Of a stretch of 11,544 nt of DNA, positions 6,078 through 11,544 are shown one piece after another. Origin of the DNA: Candidatus Zixiibacteriota bacterium (GTDB lineage Bacteria; Zixibacteria; MSB-5A5; SM1-73); the NCBI GenBank assembly GCA_020341875.1, contig CP070839.1:2302350-2313893 (forward strand). The letters run 5' to 3'. A program made the position numbers and the translations under genes. The notes under the pieces are model-generated. The model was not told the origin of the DNA. It did not search any database and was given only the letters and a program-made list of their open reading frames with translations. The first letter of the stretch is position 1. Every line of letters starts with the position of its first letter.

Positions 6078-7697
6078 ATGAAGATACCGAGGAAAGAGGA
6101 ACTAATCCGGCTGCAGGTCGAGTACAAGACCGACAAGAGAATCGGAGAAGCCTTGGGGGGAATACCGGAGTATCTGGTGGCCTACTGGCGAAGGAAGAAG
6201 AATATCGGACGATATTCCCTACCTAAATACTCCAAGGAGCGGATCAAGGACCTTTGGGAGACATATGGGAATGACGAGAAGGCCGGGGCGGAATTGGGCA
6301 TCTCCAAATCCGGCTTCTATAAATGGCGAAAAATCTACAACCTGATGGAGAAGCCCAGGATGCTTAAGCACCAGCAGTTGGAATTCACCTTAGCCGGGCA
6401 GCCGGGTGCCTCAAAATCAGGGCGTACCCTGGTGGAGCAGGGCGCCGGCAGGCAGACCATGGCGCAGAAGCTCCTGGCCAGAAAGGCAGGCAAACTGGAG
6501 GCTCAGCTGGGAGAGATCGTGAACGTAGAGCCGGATCTGGCCATGAGCCACGATAACGCCGGCCTGGTGATAAAACAGTTTAGGCAGATCGGGCAGGAGA
6601 AGGTCTGGAATCCGCACGGAATAGTCATACCTCTGGATCACCGTGCCCCGGCGGAGTCGGAGAAGACCGCCACGGCGCACAAGTCCATCCGGGAGTTTGT
6701 AAAAGAACAGAAGATCAAAAACTTCTATGACATAAGGGAGGGTATCTGTCATCAGGTGGTGATAGAGAAGGCTCACATTATGCCGGGTGAGCTGGCGGTG
6801 GGGACCGACTCTCATACCACCTCCTATGGCTGCCTGGGTGCTCTGTCCACCGGCATAGGCGCCACCGAAATGGCCGCGGTGTGGGCCACAGGGAAAATTT
6901 GGCTAAAGGTGCCGGAGTCGTTAAGGATTGTGATCCATGGGCGGATGCCCAAGGGCGTTTATGCCAAGGACGTGATTCTTTACATCATCGGGCAGCTTAC
7001 CGTGGAGGGGGCGAGCTACAAGTCGGTGGAGTATTATGGAGAGGCAGTAGGCAAGATGTCTATCTCGGAAAGATTCACCCTGTGCAATCTCTCCATGGAG
7101 ATGGGGGCAAAGTTCGCCGTGGTTCCGTTTGACAAGATCACCAAAAGGTATCTTTCCTCCACGGCCGGCCGACAGCACGAACCACTCTTTTCCGACCGCG
7201 ATGCCGTTTTCGAGAGGGAATTTGAGTTTGACGTGAGTCGTCTTGAGCCTCAGGTGGCCTGTCCACACAACGTGGACAACGTGAAGCCCGTTAGCGAGAT
7301 GAAAGGCACAAGGATTGACCAGGTGGTGTTGGGTTCGTGCACCAACGGGAGGCTGGACGACTTGGAGGTGGCGGCAAGGGCGCTAAAGGGCAAAAAGGTC
7401 CATCCGGACGTGAGAATGCTGGTTTTGCCTGCGACCAGAACCGTTTACGGGCAGGCCATGAGAAAGGGATTTCTCAAGACTTTCTTAGAAGCCGGCGCTG
7501 TGATTCTGAATCCCGGATGCGGACCCTGCCTGGGGGCACACGAGGGAATCATGGCGGCAGGGGAGAGATGCCTGGCCACCACCAATCGAAACTTCAAGGG
7601 ACGAATGGGGTCGACTGAGTCTGAGGTCTATTTAGCCAGTCCGGCGGTGGCAGCGGCCACGGCTATTAAGGGAGAGATTGCCGATCCGACACGGTAG
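6078..7697 (+). CDS. leuC: LeuC/HacA-type dehydratase large subunit with N-terminal double HTH-like extension
   Basis: 539 residues, about 125 longer than the usual archaeal-type large subunit of roughly 415-420. The aconitase-fold enzyme begins near residue 125 (GRQTMAQKLLARKAG). It has SHDN (157-160), PLDHRAPA (185-192), VGTDSHTTSYGCLGALSTGIG (in 241-261), GSCTNGR (419-425) and NPGCGPCLGAHEG (478-490). C421, C481 and C484 are the expected [4Fe-4S] ligands. The enzyme isomerises 2- to 3-isopropylmalate (leucine) or acts in the homoaconitase step (lysine). The extra N-terminus carries two related repeats, about residues 7-43 and 54-89. Each has the pattern YxxD, then xxGxxLGI and a closing WRxxxN, as in homeodomain-like HTH units; a linker of about 35 residues follows. 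TAAGG sits 4 nt before the ATG. An internal ATG at residue 128 could make a near-normal-length enzyme. Leu rather than Lys specificity is inferred from the small subunit. Confidence 0.9.
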   Translation: MKIPRKEELIRLQVEYKTDKRIGEALGGIPEYLVAYWRRKKNIGRYSLPKYSKERIKDLWETYGNDEKAGAELGISKSGFYKWRKIYNLMEKPRMLKHQQLEFTLAGQPGASKSGRTLVEQGAGRQTMAQKLLARKAGKLEAQLGEIVNVEPDLAMSHDNAGLVIKQFRQIGQEKVWNPHGIVIPLDHRAPAESEKTATAHKSIREFVKEQKIKNFYDIREGICHQVVIEKAHIMPGELAVGTDSHTTSYGCLGALSTGIGATEMAAVWATGKIWLKVPESLRIVIHGRMPKGVYAKDVILYIIGQLTVEGASYKSVEYYGEAVGKMSISERFTLCNLSMEMGAKFAVVPFDKITKRYLSSTAGRQHEPLFSDRDAVFEREFEFDVSRLEPQVACPHNVDNVKPVSEMKGTRIDQVVLGSCTNGRLDDLEVAARALKGKKVHPDVRMLVLPATRTVYGQAMRKGFLKTFLEAGAVILNPGCGPCLGAHEGIMAAGERCLATTNRNFKGRMGSTESEVYLASPAVAAATAIKGEIADPTR

Positions 7698-7698
7698 C

Positions 7699-7723
7699 AG
7701 GAGGATGATAACCAGGTCGAGCC
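7699..7723 (+). promoter_or_regulatory. Stranded Shine-Dalgarno and copy of the leuD 5' end
   Basis: A perfect AGGAGG (7699-7704) starts two nt after the leuC stop and is followed at once by ATG. The sequence GATAACCAGGTCGAGCC (7707-7723) nearly repeats GATAACAGGTCGAGTCC at the true leuD start (7929-7945), differing by one inserted and one changed base. The ATG opens a 17-codon reading frame in the same phase as leuD that stops at 7756. This looks like the ancestral leuD translation start, separated from the gene by the repeat at 7740-7893. Confidence 0.55.
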
Positions 7724-7739
7724 AAAGAAAAAGAAATCC

Positions 7740-7893
7740 GTCATTGCGAGGAGCGTAAGCGACGAAGCAATCCCCCCAAGGTTGAGGAGATTGCTTCGCT
7801 TCGCCCTGCACCAGAAGGTGCAAGGCTTCGCTCGCAATGACCTCGAATTGGAGGAGATTGCTTCGTCCCGCCAGCGGCGGGACTCGCAATGAC
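7740..7893. repeat. Modular palindromic repeat inserted between leuC and leuD
   Basis: The element opens with GTCATTGCGAG (7740-7750) and GAAGCAATC (7764-7772). It then has two inverted right-hand modules: GATTGCTTC (7789-7797) to CTCGCAATGAC (7831-7841), and GATTGCTTCG (from 7856) to CTCGCAATGAC (7883-7893). The modules differ in their cores. One holds a TGCACC/GGTGCA hairpin, the other a perfect GTCCCGCC/GGCGGGAC hairpin. GTCATTGCGAG-type palindromes are common interspersed non-coding repeats in many bacteria. This copy lies within the leuCD transcript and would form strong RNA structure just ahead of leuD. No transposase is encoded. Confidence 0.85.
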
Positions 7894-7920
7894 ATAGCCG
7901 TTTTAGCCCGGTTAAACGCC

Positions 7921-8415
7921 ATGGAACAGATAACAGGTCGAGTCCGGAAACTAGGCGATAACATCGATACGGACGTGATCTATCCGGGGAAATATCTGCC
8001 CATAATCGACGCACCCGAGATGGCCCTGCACGCGTTGGAGGGTTATGATCCCGAGTTCCCCAAGAAGATCCAAAAGGGCGACATAATCGTAGCCGGAGCG
8101 AATTTCGGCTGCGGCAGTTCCCGGGAGCAGGCGGCCACCTGCCTGAAATATGCTGGAATTGCCTGCATAGTGGCAAAATCCTTTTCCCGCATTTTCTTCA
8201 GAAATGCTATCAATCAGGGACTGGCCCTGGTTCAATCGCGGGAGGCTCCGGATAAGATCGAGCAGGGCCAGACTGTCACCATCAACTTCGCCAGCGGAGA
8301 GATAACAACCTCGAAGAGTGAGAAATTCGCATTCCCTCCCTTACCGGAATTTCTGATGGGAATCCTAAAAGACGGTGGTCTCATCCCCCACGTGAAGAGG
8401 AGCCTGAAGGGCTGA
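7921..8415 (+). CDS. leuD: LeuD/HacB-type dehydratase small subunit
   Basis: 164 residues from the ATG at 7921, chosen because homology starts at once (ITGRVRKLGDNIDTD, residues 4-17). The small 'swivel' domain of the aconitase superfamily is complete, with GANFGCGSSREQAA (59-72) as substrate-binding loop and AKSFSRIFFRNAINQG (85-100). It pairs with the LeuC-type subunit to form isopropylmalate isomerase or homoaconitase. The specificity loop after IYPGK reads YLPI. From memory, homoaconitase small subunits have YLRT here and isopropylmalate ones have hydrophobic residues, which favours isopropylmalate. There is no Shine-Dalgarno before 7921. The frame is open back to an ATG at 7837 inside the repeat, which would add 28 non-conserved residues; that start has only a weak AAGG upstream. 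Expression may therefore depend on coupling or on that alternative start. Confidence 0.92.
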   Translation: MEQITGRVRKLGDNIDTDVIYPGKYLPIIDAPEMALHALEGYDPEFPKKIQKGDIIVAGANFGCGSSREQAATCLKYAGIACIVAKSFSRIFFRNAINQGLALVQSREAPDKIEQGQTVTINFASGEITTSKSEKFAFPPLPEFLMGILKDGGLIPHVKRSLKG

Positions 8416-8736
8416 TAGAAACGTAGCTCTACGCCATCACTTCCCAAGCAGCTTCAGTCAAAATCCGTCCGGTTCCGGTTCGAACCCGCCTCGAGCCTCT
8501 CGTCATCGGAGTTGTAACTACCCCTTGCAGCCTATGTGAAAAAGATTGCACGGTCACCTTTCGATCTTTTTGCCAGGGGCGCACTCACCCCACGCGTTGG
8601 CCTCAGCCATCTTGTTGGTTTGAAGCGTGTTAACCCCGCGGCCCCTCCATCCGTTAGTCCGTCCGGCTGACTGAACCCTCAAAAAGGCAAGGCATAATTT
8701 TTGCTTTAGAATTGAGACAAAAGGGAGAAAGGGAAT
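8416..8736. other. Gene-free stretch after leuD
   Basis: I see no convincing gene in these 321 bases. A small CGTAG/CTACG hairpin (8422-8433) follows the leuD stop, but without a T-tract it is not a clear terminator. A 10-bp palindrome GGTTCGAACC lies at 8477-8486. The end of the stretch carries the ribosome binding region (AAGGGAG, 8721-8727) of the next gene. An overlapping minus-strand frame at 8554-8886 has no recognisable features. Confidence 0.5.
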
Positions 8737-9201
8737 ATGGAGAAGGTCTCTGTACGGCCCGCGATAAAGTGTTTTGTCAGCGTGAAGACGCTTCTCAAGG
8801 ACAAGGAGAAGAAGCAGACTGGGTTGGTCAACTTTGCCATCCCGGATCTGGGAGTTCTTTTCAAGACCCGCCAGTCTGGATCTCACTACGAGCTGGAGTA
8901 CAAAAGCCTTCTGGCCCTCCTGCGCTTCATCGACCTTAACCAGAAAGCATTCCGGAATCAGAAGCTAAGTGTGCTGTGCAGCAGTCCGCTGTTAGTCTAT
9001 CAGATGAACGAGAATTCCCTCTGCCAGAAGGAGGTGGAGCGGGATCGAAATCTGGCACTGGCCTACAAAAGGAAACTGAAGTTCTCCGTAAGTTGGGTTC
9101 CGGAAGGTGAAAATCGCGCGCTGAGCGGGATGATGGACCTTCCACCCCTAAAGAATTCTCTGGATCTAAAATTCGACGACCTCCAGAAGAAACCCTCGTA
9201 G
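8737..9201 (+). CDS. Hypothetical protein, possibly a degenerate RNase H-like fold
   Basis: 154 residues from an ATG preceded by GGGAG at about 10-nt spacing. I do not recognise a named family. The order of segments resembles a ribonuclease HI domain: a strand-like GLVNFAIPDLGVLFKT (29-44), ELEYKSLLALLRFIDLN (52-68) where RNase H has its Glu helix, LSVLCSSPLLVYQMN (77-91) in place of the 'DS-lv-qi' strand and helix, and FSVSWVPEGENRALSG (116-131) in place of the final W-V-P-x-x-x-N-x-x-A-D. If so, E54 may be kept, but the catalytic Asp residues are replaced (CSS instead of the SDS type, Leu or Ser instead of the last Asp), so nuclease activity would be lost. The C-terminal 20 residues are charged. 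It stands alone between two gene-free stretches. The fold assignment is inference; the gene itself is supported by start, ribosome site and protein-like composition. Confidence 0.7.
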   Translation: MEKVSVRPAIKCFVSVKTLLKDKEKKQTGLVNFAIPDLGVLFKTRQSGSHYELEYKSLLALLRFIDLNQKAFRNQKLSVLCSSPLLVYQMNENSLCQKEVERDRNLALAYKRKLKFSVSWVPEGENRALSGMMDLPPLKNSLDLKFDDLQKKPS

Positions 9202-9331
9202 TTCAAAGCCATCCTGGCTTTCCTGATCGGCCTCTCCAAAAGCATTTTCCAATTCACGACTCCCCTTCGTCCGGGCAAGCTTGAAAGCTGCATTCTGCGT
9301 ATTCTATCCTGAGGAGCTTGGATGGCGGTTG

Positions 9332-9351
9332 CCGCAGGCTTGAGCCTGCGG
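9332..9351. repeat. Perfect hairpin, possible terminator-like or dispersed repeat
   Basis: CCGCAGGC (9332-9339) pairs perfectly with GCCTGCGG (9344-9351) around a TTGA loop. There is no following T-tract, so a classical terminator is unlikely. Short GC-rich CAGGC-TTGA-GCCTG hairpins of this form occur as dispersed repeats in several bacterial groups, and the design matches the one at 1747-1766. Confidence 0.65.
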
Positions 9352-9383
9352 GGTGGAGGCGGAAACTGTCTTCCCATTGGCCG

Positions 9384-9411
9384 TTGACTTTAGTCTCTGA
9401 ATGCTTACATT
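9384..9411 (+). promoter_or_regulatory. Weak promoter candidate for the S8 protease
   Basis: TTGACT (9384-9389), a 16-nt spacer and TACATT (9406-9411) give a modest sigma70-like match about 115 nt before the protease start. The -35 overlaps the GACTTTAGTC palindrome shared with the repeat at 1752-1761, so the match may be accidental. Confidence 0.3.
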
Positions 9412-9525
9412 TAGATTTTGCCCGGCGGCTTATTCCCCGAATCCGATGAAGCTGCCGATTAGAGCTAACCTCTGGCTTCACAACTCGGGACAGATTTAGG
9501 TCCTGCGAGAAAGATCTGAACCACC

Positions 9526-11544
9526 GTGCTTGATTCTTCCAAAAGACCCCTTTTTTTTGCGCTCACAGTTTTTGCCTTGTTGATCTCTCCCTATTTGCTG
9601 ATAGCAGGGTCAGCCGACCCAAGGGATGACGGTCAGGAACCTCCTTCTTTAGTCTCGCCAAGAGCATCCCCCGTCGTTTCGACGGCTCTGTCGCGGTTTG
9701 TGGCTGAACTTCCTCCCGAGGAGAGCGTCAGAGTCTGGGTTTTCTTCCCTGACAAAGGTATCTTTTCTCAAGGGAGATACCGGCTGGCGAAGGGGGCGTT
9801 CCGAAGCTCGCTTACCAGCGCTGCCCTGAAGAGAAGGTTAAAGAACAGGGTGGAGGTCGACTTTCTGGACCTTCCGGTTAACCAGAGCTATGTCGATCAG
9901 GTTTTGAAGGTGGGTGGAGAACTGCGGCACAGGTCCAGATGGCTGAATGCGATAAGCGTCCAGATCCGTGCGGGCAAGATCGAAGAGATCGCCGGACTTC
10001 CCTTCGTAAGACAGATCAAACGCGTGGCCAGCTATAAGCGAAAACCGCTGGTGGTTGAGCCTTTCCGTGGAGAGCTATACAAACGAAGCGATTTCGCTGG
10101 CTACGGGAGAAACTACGGATCTTCACTGCCCCAGCTTGACCAGATCAACGTTCCCATAGTGCACGACATGGGTTTTACCGGACAGAACGTGATAGTAGGC
10201 ATGCTGGATACCGGCTACAGGAAAGATCATCAGGCTTTCGCGGCCGCCTTTTCTGAGGGCAGAGTGTTGGCGGAGTGGGATTTCATATACGACGACGGGA
10301 ATACCCAGAACCAAGCGGGCGACCCTCCCGGCCAGCACAGTCACGGAACCGTCACCTGGTCCACTCTCGGAGGAGAATTCGACGGAAAGCTCTATGGTCC
10401 AGCCTTTAAGGCGAGCTTCGTTCTGGCGAAAACCGAGGACACCCGCTGGGAGGAACCGGTAGAGGAGGATGACTGGGTGGCCGGTCTGGAGTGGGCGGAC
10501 AGCATAGGGGCGGAAGTGATGTCCAGCTCATTGGCATACTCGGATTGGTACGTTGCGTCGGATTACGACGGGAACACCTGTGTTACCACGGTGGCCGCAG
10601 ACATGGCAGCCAGCCGCGGGATCCTGGTCTGTAACGCCATGGGAAACGAAGGGCCGGGATACCTTACCCTGGACGCGCCGGCCGATGCAGACAGCATCTT
10701 GGCCTGCGGCGCAGTGAACGAAGATGGAGTGATAGCCAGCTTCAGCTCGCGCGGCCCGACGTTTGACGGCCGCATCAAACCGGATGTTGTTGCCAGGGGA
10801 GTAGCAACTTATTGCGCACAGTCCTCTGGAATAGATCACTATGGTGGGGCAAACGGGACCTCACTCTCTACCCCCCTGGTAGGAGGATGCGCCGCCGTCC
10901 TCATGTCAGCCCACCCTGACTGGACTGCCATGCAGGTACGAGAGGCCATGATGATCACCGCCGACAACGCCTCCTCGCCCGACAGCACCTACGGCTGGGG
11001 TCTGCTAAATCTCTTCTCGGCTCTGAACTACAGTCCATCCGGAGCGCTGACAATTTCCCACGATCCACCACTCTTTAGCCCCGACACATTGAATCCATAC
11101 GTCGTGTCGGCGACGATCACTCCCGGAAACGGGCTTGTCGAGGATTCGCTCTTTCTTTTCTGGCGTGCAGACACGTTGTCTCCCTTCGTCAGAGAGACCC
11201 TTCAACCACTGGGATTGAATCAATACGAAGCCGAGATTCCTGCGCAAGGCACGGGAACCGTGCTGCAGTACTATCTGTCTGCTCAGGACAGTTTTTACAA
11301 CGCGGTGAATTATCCCCTCGGCGCCCCCCGATTCAAGCTCAAGCTTTTTGTGGCCACCGATTTTATCACCTTCGATTTTGAGGATGGATTTTCGTTCTGG
11401 GAGACCGGGGGAACCAATAACTCCTGGAACTGGAGCTCGGTATCCGCCCGAAGCGGGACCTTCGGCCTGACCGACAGTCCCCTGGGAGGCTATCAGGATT
11501 TCTCCGACAGTTGGGCCGAGCTTAAGGAAAAGTTTGATCTCTCC
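9526..11544 (+). CDS. Secreted S8 subtilisin-like serine protease, C-terminus cut by window edge
   Basis: 673 codons from a GTG at 9526 are open to the right edge. An in-frame TGA at 9517 makes this GTG the only early start, and it gives a clean signal peptide (hydrophobic residues 9-28, then GSADPR). Residues about 66-170 look like an inhibitor/prodomain (VRVWVFF, later WLNAISVQI and LPFVRQIKRV). The subtilase domain (about 190-495) has the full triad: D228 in VGMLDTGY, H273 in HSHGT and S446 in NGTSLSTP. N374 in AMGNEGP is the oxyanion-hole Asn. Residues about 505-605 form a beta-rich Ig-like module ending in VLQYYLSAQD. From residue 616 (FDFEDGFSFWETGG) a MAM or jelly-roll-type domain begins and is cut off. 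A periplasmic or extracellular protease is expected. A C-terminal sorting signal, for instance for type IX secretion, may lie beyond the window. The Shine-Dalgarno is poor. Confidence 0.9.
   Translation, partial: MLDSSKRPLFFALTVFALLISPYLLIAGSADPRDDGQEPPSLVSPRASPVVSTALSRFVAELPPEESVRVWVFFPDKGIFSQGRYRLAKGAFRSSLTSAALKRRLKNRVEVDFLDLPVNQSYVDQVLKVGGELRHRSRWLNAISVQIRAGKIEEIAGLPFVRQIKRVASYKRKPLVVEPFRGELYKRSDFAGYGRNYGSSLPQLDQINVPIVHDMGFTGQNVIVGMLDTGYRKDHQAFAAAFSEGRVLAEWDFIYDDGNTQNQAGDPPGQHSHGTVTWSTLGGEFDGKLYGPAFKASFVLAKTEDTRWEEPVEEDDWVAGLEWADSIGAEVMSSSLAYSDWYVASDYDGNTCVTTVAADMAASRGILVCNAMGNEGPGYLTLDAPADADSILACGAVNEDGVIASFSSRGPTFDGRIKPDVVARGVATYCAQSSGIDHYGGANGTSLSTPLVGGCAAVLMSAHPDWTAMQVREAMMITADNASSPDSTYGWGLLNLFSALNYSPSGALTISHDPPLFSPDTLNPYVVSATITPGNGLVEDSLFLFWRADTLSPFVRETLQPLGLNQYEAEIPAQGTGTVLQYYLSAQDSFYNAVNYPLGAPRFKLKLFVATDFITFDFEDGFSFWETGGTNNSWNWSSVSARSGTFGLTDSPLGGYQDFSDSWAELKEKFDLS

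Larger units (their letters stand above)
9202..9525. other. Gene-free stretch before the protease gene
   Basis: No plausible gene is seen in these 324 bases. They hold the strong hairpin at 9332-9351, a GACTTTAGTC palindrome at 9386-9395 identical to the core of the hairpin at 1752-1761, and a weak promoter candidate for the protease. Minus-strand frames here lack recognisable protein features. Confidence 0.5.

Noticed and set aside
7740..7893. CRISPR-like array
   Set aside because: The repeated units are inverted and nested with hairpin cores, not regularly spaced direct repeats with unique spacers; no cas genes are present.
7628..8176. Minus-strand frame of 182 codons across the leuC end, repeat and leuD
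   Set aside because: It is made of repeat sequence and antisense of two conserved genes; its composition is not protein-like.
8465..8500. T-arm-like sequence around GGTTCGAACC suggesting a tRNA
   Set aside because: The arms around the loop pair in only three of five positions, and no matching acceptor, D or anticodon arms are found at the proper distance upstream.
8554..8886. Minus-strand frame of 110 codons
   Set aside because: It overlaps the start of the RNase H-like gene, has no ribosome site that I can see and no recognisable motifs.

Overview
The window looks like a chromosomal segment of a Gram-negative-type bacterium of roughly even base composition, probably an uncultured lineage. 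The signs are a SPOR-domain envelope protein, a menaquinone-type UbiA prenyltransferase, a secreted subtilase with the Ig-like and MAM-like tail domains common in FCB-related candidate phyla, and interspersed GTCATT-type palindromic repeats. Placement near Zixibacteria, Latescibacterota, KSB1 or similar phyla is a low-confidence guess. TTG is used unusually often as a start codon: manC, the TsaC/Sua5 gene, the HIT gene and possibly menA.

Left half, minus strand. A radical SAM/B12-binding-type protein runs off the left edge (1637 to below 1). It is separated by a repeat-filled gap (1638-1988) from a compact four-gene operon that reads leftward from a promoter near 5365-5393. The operon order is mannose-1-phosphate guanylyltransferase, a SPOR-domain protein (4-nt overlap), a TsaC/Sua5-type threonylcarbamoyl-AMP synthase, and a MenA-like UbiA prenyltransferase (4-nt overlap if its TTG start is used).

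Right half, plus strand. A divergent sigma70-like promoter (5483-5511) drives a HIT-family nucleotide hydrolase or phosphorylase. This is followed after 6 nt by an isopropylmalate/homoaconitate dehydratase large subunit carrying an extra N-terminal region of about 125 residues made of two tandem HTH-like repeats. The small subunit lies 223 bp further on. A modular palindromic repeat fills that gap and appears to have split a formerly tight leuC-leuD junction: a perfect Shine-Dalgarno sequence and a 17-bp near-copy of the leuD 5' end are left behind just after leuC.

Next come a gene-free stretch (8416-8736), a small protein resembling a catalytically dead RNase H fold (8737-9201), a second gene-free stretch with a perfect hairpin (9202-9525), and a secreted S8 subtilisin-like protease that continues past the right edge.

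Most of this is core metabolism, with no CRISPR, phage or transposase genes. The main novelties are the HTH-LeuC fusion and the repeat insertion inside the leuCD operon.
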